Assembly (NCBI RefSeq): GCF_031143425.1
Contig: NC_090451.1
Coordinates: 351,610,339 to 351,674,338, forward strand
Direction: 5' to 3'
Length of the DNA: 64,000 nt
Source: Pleurodeles waltl
Taxonomy: Eukaryota; Chordata; Amphibia; Caudata; Salamandridae
Positions 1 through 11,999 of this stretch are shown piece by piece. The notes beneath the pieces are model-generated. The model saw only the letters and a list, made by a program, of their open reading frames with translations. It made no database searches and was not told the DNA's origin. Each line of letters begins with the position of its first letter. The stretch's first letter is position 1. Both the position numbers and the translations under genes were made by a program.

Positions 1-1186
1 TTGCAAAGAGCCTAGGGTCAACGCAAACCATATACTAAAATTGTGGAATGCGAATAATCAAATTCCCCCCCTCGGCCAGTGTAGTGTGTAGAGGGGTGCT
101 GGGAATGTAGGAAAACACCAAAAGTAAGTAAAGTACCACATCCCGTAACCCAGGAAAGCAGGAGTGAAGTACAGCAAGTTTCCTCAGGACACACTACAAG
201 TAGTGATAAAGGATTTTGCAAGAACCAATCAAGACTGCAAGCAACAAACAATGGATTCCTGGACCTGAAGGCCTGTGGAGAGAGGAGGCCAAGTCCAGAA
301 GTCGAAGAAGAGTCCAGGGAGGACAGGAGCCCCTGCCAACCTAGTAGAAGGTGCAAAAGTGGATTCTTGGGTCAGAAGAAAAGTACAGAAGAGCACCAAA
401 GAAGATGGCTGTGGGTTCCTGCTTGGTGCAGGAGATGTCCCATATCGAGTTGTTGGATGCAGGCTGTTTGTGTAACTGGATTCCGCCAACAAGCCTTGGT
501 TCAAGCAAGTACGCTGTTTGCATCAAAAAGGAGCTTTCTAGACCCAGGAGGGGCCTGGGGGTCTCAACTCGGACTGAGGAGACAGAGGGGGCTTGCAGCA
601 TTTCAGAGAGCCCTCAGAAGACCAGGCAGCACACACGGGAGTCCCAGATCACGGGGACAAAGAAGATGCAAAGTGCGGTCACAGCAGCACTACACTGGAA
701 GGTCCCACACTGTCTGTGATCAACTCAGGGAGCTCTGTGTCGCAGGATGGAGTGCTGGGGACCAGGGCTACGCTGTGCATGAAGGATTCTTGGAAGAAGT
801 GCACAGAAGCCCAAGGAGCTGCAGAAGCCGAGATGCACAGGGGTACTGTCGCAGCACGGGGAGGCAAGCTCTTAACTCCACCAAAGTTGGACAGCTGGTC
901 CTTTGGACAGTCTGGGTCACTTAGGTCCACCATCTGTGTTCCAGGGAGCACGCTCGTCGTCAGGAGAGAGGTCTCAGAGTAACGGTCGTCGTCACAGGAG
1001 GGTGCGTGCAGAAGCAGGGAAGTGACTCCGACACTCCACGGGAGATTCCTTCGGTTGTTCTGGTGCAGGGTGAAGACAGGTACTCCTCAGAGCGTGCACA
1101 CCTTGCAAATGCTGTCTGGATCTGAAGTTGCAGGTCACAGGAGTCGTCCTAGATACTTTGTTGCAGTTACAGCGGTTCCTGTCCCT
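1..1186 (-). repeat. LTR-A fragment, R/U5 side, minus orientation, continues off the left edge
   Basis: This stretch aligns by eye with the R/U5 half of the other LTR-A copies read on the minus strand, for example 20150-21330 and 46330-47440. Shared landmarks are the block around 20-60 (caaaccatatact, then ggaatgcgaat) and the minus-strand acceptor-like site at about 272-280. The donor position of the predicted leader intron (about 881) reads TT instead of GT on the minus strand, so this copy is decayed. It stops abruptly near 1186, where LTR-A sequence of opposite orientation begins. ORFs here are not genes. Confidence 0.85.
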
Positions 1187-2102
1187 AGTATATGGTACCT
1201 AGGTACCCAGGGCATTGGGGTTCCAGGAGATGCTTATGGGCTGCAGCATTTCTTTTGCCACCCATAAGGAGCTCAGACAAACCCTTTCACACGACTGCCA
1301 CTGCAGCCTCCGTGAAATAGTGCACACATTATTTCACATCCATTTTCACTGCACTTAAGTAATTTATAAGTCACATATATGTCTAACCTTCAATTAATGA
1401 AGGCTAGGTGCAAAGTTACCAAGTGCGAGGGCACCCTTGCACTAGCAAAGGTGCCCCCCCCATAGTTCAGGGCCAATTCCCTGGACTTTGTGAGTGCGGG
1501 GACGCCATTACAAGCGTACACTACATATAGGTCAATACCTATATGTAGCTTCACAATGGTAACTCCGAATATGGCCATGTAAGGTGTCTAAGATCATGGA
1601 ATTGTCCCCCCAATCCAAATCTGGTATTGGGTAGCCAATTCTGTGCATTCTGGGAGCTCCACTATGGACCCCCAGTACTGCCAAACCAGGTCTCTGAGGT
1701 TTGCAATGCAGCTACAGCTGCTGCCACCTCACAGACCGGGTTCTGCCCTCCTGGGGTCTGAGCAGCTCAGTCCCAGGAAGGCAGAACAAAGCATTTCCTT
1801 TGGGAGCAGGGTGTTATACCCTCTCCCTTTGGAAATAGGTGTTACAGGCAGGGGAGGAGTAGCCTCAGAAAATGCCTTGAAGATGGTGCCCTCCTTTTAA
1901 TAAGCCAGTCTACACCGGTTCAGGGACCCCTTGTCCCTGCTCTGGCGCGAAACTGGACAAAGGAAAGGGGAGTGACCACTCCCCTGCCCATCACCACACC
2001 AGGGGTGGTGCCCAGAGCTCCTCTATTGTGTCCCAGACTTCAGCCATATTGCTTTGCAAGGTGTGGGGACATTCTGGAGGCCTCTGAGTGGCCAGTGCCA
2101 GG

Positions 2103-2172
2103 TGACGTCAGAGACCCCTCCTGATTGGTCCATAACTGATAAGGTATCCAATCCCCCTCTCAGGGCTATTTA
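2103..2172 (+). promoter_or_regulatory. Predicted LTR-A core promoter
   Basis: A perfect CRE octamer TGACGTCA (2103-2110), an inverted CCAAT box (attgg, 2124-2128) and a TATA-like TATTTA (2167-2172) lie in the order and spacing of a polymerase II promoter. The TATA-like box recurs in the copies at 51914 and 47568; the CRE recurs at 51997 and 47629. Promoter activity is inferred. Confidence 0.5.
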
Positions 2173-2594
2173 GGGTCTCTCCTGTGGGCTCTCTTCTGAT
2201 TCTACTTGCAGGTTTCCAGCAGGAATCCTCTGCAACTACTACTTCATCCTCTGACCTCTGATCAACCGCAGACTGCTCCAGGGACCGCTGTAACAGCAAC
2301 AACGTATCCAGAAGGACTACTTTTCTTCTGCAACTTCAGCTCCAGCCAGCAACTGCAACAGTTTCCACAGTGTGCACGCTCTGAGGAATCCCTGTCTTCA
2401 CCATGCACCAGAAGGACCGAAGAAATCTCCTGTGGAGTGACTGAGTCACTCCCCTGCTCAAGCAGGCACCTTCTAAGTCGACGACTGGTTCTCTTGGACT
2501 CCTCTCCTGGCGACCAGCGTGCTCCTTGGAACACAGAGGGTGGACCCCATCGACACAGACTGTCCTAAGGTCCTGCTGTCCCAATTTGGAGGAG

Positions 2595-3196
2595 GTAAGA
2601 CCTTGCCTTCCCGGAGAATGACAGTACCCCTGTGCACCGCGTCTTCTTCACCTCCTGAGGCCTCTGTGCACTATTTGCCAAATTCCTTTGTGCACAGCCT
2701 GGCCCGGGGCCCCAGCACTCTAACCTGCGACGCTCAACTCACTGAGTTGACCTCCGGTGGCGTGGGACCCTCCTTTATAGTGCTGCACAACTGCATTTTG
2801 ACCTCCTTTGTCCCTGTGTCCTGGGACTCCCGTGGGCGCTATTTGGCGTTCTGAAGGCTTTCTGAAATGCTGAGAGACCCTTCTTCCTCCTCACACAGAG
2901 TTGAGGCCCCCAGGTCACTCCTGAGTCCAGATAGCAGCTCTTTGATGCAAAACGTGACTTTGCCGGAACCATGGCTTGTTGGAGGAATCCAGCGCTAAAA
3001 CTCGCCTGCATCTACCCTCTTTCCGTGGGATATCTAGTGCCTCATGCAGGAACCCGCTGAAATCTTCCTTGGGTGCATTTCTGCAGGCTTTATCCAACCG
3101 GGGACTCTTCTTGTGCACCCTCTTCTGGGTTGGCAGGGGCTCCTGTCCTTCCTGGAACTTCTTTCGACTTCTGGACTTGGTCTTCTTCCTTTGCAG
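2595..3196 (+). other. Predicted leader intron inside LTR-A
   Basis: A donor (GAG|GTAAGA) and a pyrimidine-rich acceptor (cttcctttgcag) frame 602 nt. The same two sites frame 601 nt in the copies at 20423-21023 and 50891-51491, and 571 nt at 46573-47143. Conservation of both sites and of their spacing suggests a spliced 5' leader. Splicing itself is inferred. Confidence 0.45.
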
Positions 3197-3818
3197 GTCT
3201 TCAGGTCCAGGAATCCACCATTTGTTGTTTGCAGTCTTGGTTGGTTCTTGCAATAACTCTAATCACGACTTGTAGTGTGTCCTAAGGAAACTTGCAGTAC
3301 TTTACTTCTGCTTTTCTGGTCTCTGCGGTGGGGTAATTTACTTACCTTTACTGTATTCTTACTCTCCCAGCGATTCTGCACACACTACACTTGTCTAGGG
3401 GGGAATTTGTGATTCGCATTCCACTTTCTTAGTATATGGTTTGTGCTGCCCCTAGACCTATTTTCTCCCATTACATTCTATAGCATTTCCTATTGTTTGC
3501 ACTATCCCATGTATAATTACTTACCTTATTTTGGTGTCTAGTGTATATATTGTGTATAATACTTACTTCCAGAAGGAGTATTGTCTCTAAGATATTTTTG
3601 GTAACTGAGTATTGTCTTTACTTGTGTATAAGTACTGTGTAACTATAAGTGGGATTTCAGGAGCTTTGCATGTCTCATAGTTCAGCCTAAGCTGCTCTGC
3701 TATAGCTACATCTATCTGCCTAAGCTGCTAGAACACTACTACATTTCACTAATAAGGGATAACTGGACATGGTGTAAGTACCCAAGGTACCCACTACAAA
3801 CCAGGACAGCCTCCTACA

Positions 3819-3843
3819 CCATGCTAGAAAGAGACTACTTTCC
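3819..3843 (-). repeat. Terminal scrap of the outer minus-strand LTR-A
   Basis: The bases directly after the plus-strand LTR (ccatgctagaaagagactac and onwards) match the extreme end of minus-oriented LTR-A copies, for example 22689-22716. This implies that the plus-strand LTR inserted near the end of a minus-strand LTR, and that the sequence between 1186 and 1187 was then deleted. Confidence 0.6.
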
Positions 3844-4860
3844 CACTGCTAGCCAAGAGGGAAACTGTGCCTGTTGTGCCCTGCTCCAGGAGAAACCGTC
3901 TCCAGAGCCCAACCAACACTGAGACTCCAACGGTCAGTGAGCTGCTGGTGCAAGTTGGTAGCCCAAGGTCTTCAAACTGCGGCCAGCTGCTGCCTTGCAG
4001 CACCTGGGACCAGGACCCAACACACAAAGTTGCACCTGAGTTTGCTGATCCAAGAGTGTAATCTAGGTGCAGCTGGGACCGCTTGAGGACAAGTTATGGC
4101 CCTAAGAAGTATTGACCTGTGTACAGTGGCGACTGGACTTCTGCCAGCACCAAGAGCATTTTGAGGGACGTTGACCATGTGACCAGGAACACCTTACCCC
4201 CCCCTTTGAGGGGTAGATCGCAGCAAGGCCCCTGATGAAGGCTTGGATCTACAGCATCCTTTGAGCATCTTGAGTATTCTTCATCCCTTGCATGAGGATT
4301 TATTCCATGGAAAAGCTGTTCAACGGATGAAAGTGCCTGGGACTGGCTGAGGACTGCTTCACCTACTGAGGTAGCTGTCTCTGAGGACATTGCTGGTCCC
4401 CTGACTAGCCTACTAGAGTCAATTGCGTAAAGTTACTCTAATTGACTGCATTCCAACTAGCCAGAACTTTTGGTGAAATTGTTTCTAATTGTCAAAGTGT
4501 TGAATTTGCCAATGATTGTTTGCAGTTGAGTGGAATAATCCAATTTATTATACCTTGTAAATTCTAAATGTCCGGAATCTTCTGGTGGATATTTTTCAGT
4601 TTGTTTTCTAAACATACAGATTATTTTTATAAATTAGTGTTGCATTTCTATTGTGTATTCTTGAGTTCTTCGGTTGTTTTGGTGCTATTTACATGCTTTA
4701 AACAATTTCCTTTGTGTAAGCCCTCCTGCTGAGAGTCACAGCTACCCAGGGCTGAACTGAAATTTTTAGAAAAGAAACTGAAGGGTATTAAAGGGATTGG
4801 TAGGTGTATTATGCGGCGAGGTTGCACAACCACACCATACAATTCACCCCATTCCTCATA
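3844..4860. repeat. Unclassified repeat-like sequence
   Basis: This is moderately GC-rich DNA with no credible coding region. It has the composition of an LTR or leader segment (CTG- and CAG-containing stretches, then a T-rich tail near 4450-4680), but no second copy exists in the window to define its ends. Confidence 0.35.
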
Positions 4861-6262
4861 TCCTCTCTGACAGAAAGTATTTGTTGTCTGTCATTTGGTC
4901 TGCGCTAAGATTGAGGGCTGAAACTATTTCTTTATTCAATGTTTACTCCCCATGGACTTCTCTTACGTTTAATGAATGGGAAGATGAGTACTCCTTGAGA
5001 CGATAGAAGATGTATTGAATCAAATTGGGAGAAGGGAGTTCGGCAGCCCAATGAAAGTTTTGAATAGGTGTCACTAGGGGGAGATACGGCCCTTAGAGTT
5101 GGGGTAGAGATTGTACTTGGGAGAAACACTAGGGCAGTCCATCCGCATAGAATACAATACAGGGCAACTGTTTGCCATTCACTACATTGCAGTGAGCCTC
5201 CCTGCAGTGTACCAGAGAACCCAAAGGTGGTGTTTGTATACGGATTGTGATTCAGGTCCTCAGGTTAAAAGTCTGGCCCACAGCTGACCTAAAGCTTGGG
5301 TCTCGGCAGTGTCCCTATTACAAATCTGACGGTGATTTCTGACTGCGCAATGGGGGTTCTTTCACAACGGTCTGTGGTGTTAGATGCACGTTATTATGTG
5401 AATTGTACCCTTAAGTACTATTGCCATAACTTTACAACTGATATTTTAATGATATTTGTATTCAGTTCATAATTTAAAAAAAAAAAAAGTTTTCTATTTC
5501 TGTACTTGGATACGCCACTATTAACTTGCTTTGGAAGGAAAGAAGGAATGTCCGTTCGAAGAAAACGGTAATGTAGTTTCTGGTATCAAGTTATCGCTAT
5601 ATCAACATAGATTCACCGTGTATGCAGTGTGCATGGTCTCACTCCGAATTAGCCCAGTAAAGACTATTTAATGTTTGAATGTGCTTCGAGTCTGGTTTAA
5701 CTTCCTGGCAGTATCAAGGCGAATTGCTTAAATTTACTGGTTGAAAAAATAACTGGAAATTATCATTTCTCTCCTCGTCTTTGCACACCTTTTTTCTGAA
5801 AGCGAAGACGTTATGTAGGAATCAAAAGAAATGAAGCCTCTTCTTACAAATAGGGGACATTGTAATACTGTGTATACCTCTCTTTTTCCTTATGTGGCAC
5901 TTCTGTAGTTATCCCTTGGCACACACTAGCAGTCTCTCTGTGGCGGCTATAAAATCATCATTAAACAAGTGAACATTTAAATGTAAACCTATTCATCTTG
6001 ATGATTTGATTCCTTTGGCTTTTACACTTTCCCTGTGACCACATTGTGTAACAATGTTTCTACAAGGTTGCTAGTCAGATAACAAGCCTTGAGGGGTATT
6101 TGATGTTTGTATTACTTGCATACTGATTGATTTGTATCAACCAGATTCCTACAGTGAAATCATTTCTGGATATGGAAGACTTTTGAATGTTTATGGAAAC
6201 TTTGGATGCAATGGCCATTTTTTTTAACCATGTGTAACTCGATGCTTCGTGTTTTTAATCAG
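4861..6262. other. Repeat-poor AT-rich DNA upstream of candidate exon A
   Basis: I found no protein-like ORF, RNA gene or copy of the window's repeat families here. There is an A-tract at about 5474-5488. The region is compatible with intron or intergenic DNA of the gene represented by the exons at 6263 and 8312. Confidence 0.4.
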
Positions 6263-6374
6263 GAAACACTTCAAGCTTCAGAAAGTGTGGAGGCCAATGC
6301 AGTTGAAATGCCTTGCCCTAAAGTGGTCCGTCAGACTTCTGCCAACCATCACCTACAGTCAGTGCAAGTGAACG
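6263..6374 (+). CDS. Candidate internal exon of an unidentified nuclear-type protein (exon A)
   Basis: The exon follows a plausible acceptor (gtttttaatcag, ending 6262) and ends at a donor-like site (aacg|GTATGA). It is 112 bp and open in one frame, encoding 37 codons plus one base. The peptide starts ETLQASESVEANAV and ends near LQSVQVN, and is rich in Ser, Glu, Gln and Val. It starts in phase 0 and ends in phase 1, which matches the start of the next candidate exon at 8312. Base composition is higher in GC than the AT-rich surroundings. I do not recognise the family. The peptide looks like a disordered linker rather than a folded domain. The main alternative is a chance open stretch. Confidence 0.5.
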
Positions 6375-8311
6375 GTATGATCAAGCTTCAGATTGTTTCG
6401 GCTTTCTTATTGTATCACAGTTTATAAGTGAAACAATCTATAATGTAATTTAGAAACAACTCCTAGTTTACTTCTATCTCGCTTCCCATCAATGGCTCTA
6501 GGCTTGACTCTGAACTTAGACAGTTCTATGTCCAAAGGCTCTCTTTCCATCCTGACGGCGAGCAGACTTTTTGGCAGCTACTCCAATGTGCATCAGGCTA
6601 TCTTTCAGCCTGTACTGGGTCTCTGGAGTACCTGTTAAGCAGCCACAAGGCACAGAAGGTTGAGATGAATGCCCTTGATTCACAGTAGGAGCATAGACTG
6701 CAAAAGTCTAAGGAAACCCCTAAGCTACTGAAAACCACGTGAGTACTGTCTGTTAACATGACACCAACAAAAAGTACAAAAATGTTCCAGTGAGGAGAAA
6801 CTCCCCCAATCTATTTTAATGTCGGATCTGTGGCACCGGCTGGTGCCAAAACAGTCCTCGAAAATATAATTCACACTTTCTTAATTCACCTGTTGCATAC
6901 CTTATCCATTTCAAAGTTTCCTCTAAGAAATCCATGTATCTTTTATGTCCTCTAGATAAAAATGATGGTACTGTAGGTATTGTATTTTAGGCTCAATCTG
7001 AATTTCTGAATTATCACAAAGGTCCTTCCTGCAAAAAGAACTTTGTTTCACCAAAACGTCCAGTTGTTCTGGAGAACGGTCCTTACCGTTTCTGAAAAAT
7101 AACTGAACTTGATACAATAAGACTTGGGGGACGGGGGTGGACTGAGAGAGGGGCAAAGACTTTTTCGGTTGTGATGACCCAACTATTCAGCATCCTTTTC
7201 TATATGGCTTTCCTTGCCAAGCCTTTTCCCCCTTTGCGTTCCAGTGGATTAAAGAACCACACATGTAGCAGCTGAAGGTCCTGACTTTAAATTATTTTTA
7301 GTAGTTTTGTTTTGTTTTTGTTGAAAGGTACATATATGGCATTCGGCCGGGATATAAAACACCACACTTCTCCTGGGTGATATGGAATCATAGGACCCAC
7401 TTCCATACCAGAAAGAACAATGGTGGTGTCGCCCCATTCTCTCTGTACTGAACAAGTCTAACCAAGTGAGTTAAAGGCACAAGAAAAGCTGCAATTAAAT
7501 GTCAGAACACAATAAACCGGATAGTGATGTGGAACGGAGGATGCTCCAGGGAGCGCAGATAGTGTTCGAGCCAGTGACACTTGACACCTCTGTAGCACAT
7601 GAGGGTGAAATGACTGTAAGGTGATGCCGTACAGTCAGATTCACAGGGGTTAATCAAACAGATGTTGGGCTCTCATTTAAAGAGAACCAAACAGAAATGC
7701 TTCAGCCTAGAGAAATAGCGGATTAGTGGCCTACCATCTTGTTGTAAATTTGCACTCTGATAGGTTGTGCACCAATAACTCCATTACAAAACACTTTTTA
7801 AAAGCTTCACACTTGTCACACTCCCTCGTTTCTCTTTAGCTATATGTTTTTTTGCCGGCTGTAAACTGATCTTCCTTGCCAATAAGGCCCCTATTTTGTC
7901 CCCCTTCTCATAAAGCTGGCCCATATTCAGTTGGAATATCTTTGCCCTATTTGTTCTTTAGATCCTATGTTGACCCCTTAGCATTTCCACTTTAGTTTTG
8001 GTTTGGACGCTCTAGAATGTTATGAGTTTGGTGATGGGTTTTAAGCCTCGCTTTTCCTGGATCTCATGTGTTTGTGCATTTTTGTTTACGTATCCTCCAT
8101 AACAAAAATAGACTCACACAGCATTGTTTACACAGTTCTACTCTTTCTGATCGCTCCACATGACGTCTGCCTAAGTTCCGTGAAAATTAACCCTTGTCTG
8201 GCAATAATGATAAACTCGTACAGGAATGTTTGTTGTGAAATGCTTAGCCTTGGTATCTGAAAGTTTCACAGTGTAGCCTGATATTTTTCATTATACATTT
8301 ATTTTTTTTAG
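6375..8311 (+). other. Putative intron between candidate exons A and B
   Basis: This is AT-rich DNA bounded by GTATGA at the left and a strong polypyrimidine acceptor (attttttttag) at the right. I saw no protein-like ORF or copy of the window's repeat families in it. Confidence 0.4.
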
Positions 8312-8413
8312 TGTCGAAGAAGGATACTGTTCTAGAGATCTGTACATCATCTCCTCGTCCGCCAAAGAGTAAGAGGTCCCCCAGGAGAAATGTTTCAGAG
8401 GGAAGTGCATCAG
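8312..8413 (+). CDS. Candidate internal exon, Ser/Pro/Arg/Lys-rich (exon B)
   Basis: The exon is 102 bp, preceded by a long T-tract acceptor and followed by the donor-like caG|GTTAGA. Taken in phase 1 from exon A it is fully open and reads SKKDTVLEICTSSPRPP followed by KSKRSPRRNVSEGSAS. This is a basic peptide with SP dipeptides, of the kind that carries nuclear localisation signals and proline-directed phosphosites. It ends in phase 1 again, so it is a symmetric exon. The agreement of phase, strand and splice signals with exon A supports a real gene. The identity is not recognised, and further exons would lie outside this window or are unseen. Confidence 0.6.
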
Positions 8414-9678
8414 GTTAGAAAGTTTAACATTTTTAGACTGCTGTATAATGCCTTATCTTGTTTATTTTAAACAGATTTTTGTTCGGTTTTTATTTGTTTC
8501 TGTAAATAAACATTATAGTTAGACAATGGCATTTAAAGTTCCTATTTCATTGAAGGAGATGAATCTTATTACATATTGGTTACCATATACGTTTCATACA
8601 AATTCGAACAGGCAGTAGCATACATAGCAATAATACAGGGGAATTTTACCCATTAATCAAAGGATCTGAGACACAGCTGTAGGACTGACCTGCAAAGATA
8701 GAACAATGTCTAATTAAAATTCATGCCGTGGAATGCATCATCATGAAATCAGAAATCACTGTGAAAAGAAGAAAATATGACATACTACAGGACAGTGCTG
8801 GACTGATCCAGATTTATTTCAATAAGTTGTGTAAATCATAGATCTGTTAAAAAAAAAAAAAGCTGTGGGTCAGGTGTGTAGAATGGTATTTGTTGTGTTG
8901 TAATAATGAATGTGCCCAAATATGAGGTCTACATTTGTATATGCCCAGTCGAGAAAAATAATCCACTGTAAATATTTTTCTGACTATTTGTCGGATACTT
9001 AAACATGGCAAATACGCGACTGTAGATTTCAGGTTAGTCAATTTATAATAATTTCACCAAACAAGAAAATCTGCATAGTCCTCTAAAGTATATATCTTGC
9101 CCTTGGATGGCAGTGACTATTATTCTGCATTAAACTGTATGTAAATGATTGCTACATCTATTGTTAGCTAGCTTTTTAAATTTGTCATTAAAAAATTATT
9201 TTCTGAAAAGTGTTACACATTGAACTGGAGGCAAATGATAACAAGACATTGTGACGCAAGGCGAAGGACTTTTCCATATTAGTTGTCAACTTTATTAACT
9301 TTGTCTTTATAACATTTGTACTGATAATCATTGTTTTAAGTTGTTGACAAGTGTTTGTCCTTAAAGACAGATGTCATTGGGGGCTCAGTCTCGGTGCAAG
9401 AGAAGTCTCTGCTCTCTATCACAGTATTTTTATTATTATTCATTCAAATTATTTAAGCTGAGGAATCAAATGATAGCAAACATTCATGAACATCAGACGA
9501 GAAGACTGTTTGTCAGCTACGTTTTTGCCTTATGGCGTAAACAGAAAAGTAAAAGAACTAAGACGGTATCAATGAAGAGAAGTTTGAAACCACACCATAA
9601 CAGTTCCACAAATAAATACATTCAAGTAAGAATTTGACAGTGCTGGTATTGATGTCAACAATAACCTACAATACACAG
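8414..9678. other. AT-rich DNA downstream of exon B, probably intronic
   Basis: No convincing exon, RNA gene or copy of the window's repeat families is visible. There is a 13-base A run near 8849. The segment ends at the oligo-T that marks the 3' end of a minus-strand LINE. Confidence 0.4.
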
Positions 9679-10440
9679 GTTTTTTTTAATAAACATTTTT
9701 ATTGAGTTTATACAGTAACACCTACAAGCCCAACAGGTCGCAGTGGCAGTGTGCAAACGAAGCATTACACCAGTTTGAAGAATAAAACAGAAACATATGG
9801 TCAAGAAGTGTCTTCGAGGATTAGGGCACTGCACTTAATAAGTAGATATTACCCTGTACCCGCAGTTTCTTCTCCCCAGGTACCCATCCATTTCCCCCAC
9901 ACCTTATCATGTTTATTGGGACAGCCCCTTGCCTCATATACAAGCTTTTCCTGCTGCGCGCATCAGTCAACTCCTCTACGCCACTTCACCACCACCGGAG
10001 CTGTCTCTGATTTCCAGTACGCTGTGATGTCCCTCTTGGCCACTGGACAGGCTGTTCTGACAAAGGCCCGATCCGCTCTCTTGGAACCTACCCCCTCAAG
10101 AACTCCCAAAAGGATTCACACAGGGACAATCTCCACTTCCGTCTGCAAGACCCTGGCTATTTCTGCTACTATTTCCTGCCAATAGGACACAATGTGCGGG
10201 CAAGTCCACACCATATGAAAGAAATGTGCGTCCGGGCCCGCGCATCTTGGACAGTCAGCCTGGGTTCGGAGGCCCATTCTATATAGTTTGATAGGGGTGA
10301 GATATGCTGTGTGTAGAAAATAAGTCTAAACTACTCGGAGACGGGAGGTCATGGCTAACGTCCTTGGAGCCATCAGGGTGTCTCTCTAGTCGTCGTCATC
10401 TATTGGGCCCGTCCATCCCTCCCACCGCCCACGAAGCTTG

Positions 10441-11100
10441 TCAAGAGTCTGTGATCAGTGTACGATATATGCGTGACACTGCCCCTTTACCAAGGTGCCC
10501 CATCAGCGTCTTGGCCTCAACGGGGCTGAATTCCGGGAGGACCGTCCCAGTCTGAACATGTACATGCAGTGCATGGTGGAGTTGCAGGTATTTGTGGAAC
10601 TGAGAAGAAGCAAGTGAGAGCTGCTGTTGAAGCTCCTGAAAGGACTTCATGTGGGATCCCGCCCAGACATCACTGAGCGATGATATACCAACAAGGTCCC
10701 ACTTACGAAACCCCTCAAGTGCTGAGGCATCTTTTATCCATGTTCCCTGCCACAGTGGGGTGTGTTGTGTGAGTCGACACCACCACCTCGTGTCTCTCTG
10801 CGCGGCTCTCCACCCTATCAGCACCACCCTCGTCACTTCTGGAAGTGTACGCGGCAAGGGCTTGCTGTATAGCATCACCATCAAACCGGGGAACCCTAAG
10901 GTCAAGAGTTCTAGTTGGTAGGCGGGGTCTGACCAGCCCCCTCCCATCCAGTCATTGATTACTAGCAGGTGCATTGCTAGGTAGTAAAGGTAGAGGCTGG
11001 ACATCCCCAGGCCACCTTCATAGACATCGCACTGGCAAATGCAAAGTGCTGAACGGGGGCGGGCGTTGCGCCACAGGAACTGCCGAGCGACGGTCTCCAT
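10441..11100 (-). pseudogene. L1 ORF2 C-terminal remnant
   Basis: An open stretch of about 219 residues follows the RT remnant after a frame break. It contains features usual for the L1 ORF2 region after the thumb, namely FLWRNARPR-type and GGLGMSSLYLYYLA motifs, seen in many vertebrate L1/Tx1 elements as the W-G-G-L-G block. It continues in another frame into the C-terminal zinc-knuckle-like segment near 10200-10260. It has no independent function. Confidence 0.8.
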
Positions 11101-11145
11101 GTCTCTGAACCATCTCCCAGGGATGTGGTAGGGGTAGTTTTGGAG

Positions 11146-11990
11146 CTAATAGAGGAATCGGGGGAATATCATCATCTTGTAGAGCGCTATCCTGCCCAGG
11201 ACATTGAGGGGTAGAGACCGCCATCTCTGGAGGTCGTCCCTGACTCTCCGGGTTAATGGTTCAATAGTAAGGGACCATGCCAGGTCGGGCAACAATGCTA
11301 TTTGCACGCCCAGGTAGCGGAAGCTGTTGCACCAGATGGGGATAGTGCTCTGCCAGTCGTAGCAGTCCCTGGCCGGGTAAAGTGGAATCAAAAGAGACTT
11401 ACTGGGATTGACCTTCAAGCCAGAAGCCTCAATGAACAGATCCAACAGTTGCATCACTCTAGGGCCACTACTAACTGGGTTGGCTAGGAACAAGAATACA
11501 TCATCCGCGTCTAATGCGATACGGTCTTCCTTGCCAGTAGGCCATGACCAGCCATCAACCAAGGGGTCTTCCCTGATTAGCTTCGCAAGCAGCTCCTTTG
11601 CCAGGGCGAACAGGAGTGGGGACAGGGGGCATCCCTGGTGCGTACCCCGGCGGATAGGAAATTGGTCAGACCTCGCCCCGTTCACTTGCACTCAGGCCGT
11701 TGGGTTAGAATATAGGAGTCCGACTAGTGCTCGGAATCGCAGTCCGAGTCCGGTTTTCAACAGTCTCGCTGAAGGTAGGACCAGTCCACCGTATCGAAGA
11801 CATTCTCGAAATTGAGAAGGAGAAGTGCTAGTGGAGAGGTCAAAAGGTTCCGGTTGGCCAAGGCCACATGTAGTCGCCGAATACAATGTCTGGTGCTCCT
11901 AGTCGGCATATACAATACACAGTTTAAGGGTGTCCTTAGCAGATTCATGCCTGGCAGAAATACCTGGCCCAATATCGAAGGTTGTTTCAT
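11146..11990 (-). pseudogene. L1 ORF2 reverse transcriptase remnant
   Basis: Two minus-strand segments in different frames (11757-11990 and 11146-11691) together cover RT motifs. The first has a degraded motif A, with LNFENVFDTVDW where L1 elements normally have an acidic LDFEKAFDTVDW-type pattern. The second has the highly diagnostic RRGTHQGCPLSPLLF (motif B), a damaged catalytic box DADDVFLFL (normally YADD), then GLKVNPSKS and FRYLGVQI. The protein would synthesise cDNA at the target site in a live L1. Frame breaks and catalytic changes show that it is dead. Confidence 0.85.
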
Positions 11991-11999
11991 ATACTAACT

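Larger units (their letters stand above)
1187..3818 (+). repeat. LTR-A copy, plus orientation, missing its 5' terminus
   Basis: This copy begins inside U3 (tagtatatggtacc, matching 43827 in another copy) and runs to the canonical end cctcctaca at 3818, so roughly the first 280 bp of the LTR are missing. Recognisable parts in order are the U3 palindromes (1312-1337, 1383-1407, 1521-1548), a CRE-like TGACGTCA (2103), a TATA-like TATTTA (2167), a splice donor GAG|GTAAGA (intron start 2595) and an acceptor tttgcag (3196). No ORF in it resembles a protein family. Confidence 0.88.
9679..11995 (-). mobile_element. 5'-truncated, decayed L1-type LINE, minus strand
   Basis: The T-run and aataaac at 9680-9700 are the reverse complement of a LINE 3' tail. 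Reading leftward on the minus strand from 11990 there are RT core remnants, then the thumb and connection region, then a C-terminal segment with the FFHMVW...CP pattern typical of the L1 ORF2 zinc knuckle (about 10195-10260). The coding frame is interrupted by several stops and shifts. The 5' end abuts unrelated plus-strand L1 DNA near 12000, so the endonuclease and ORF1 are absent. Confidence 0.85.

Noticed and set aside
9371..9637. 88-codon ORF as a further exon of the gene at 6263-8413
   Set aside because: No donor follows it, composition is AT-driven, and the peptide shows no protein-like pattern.
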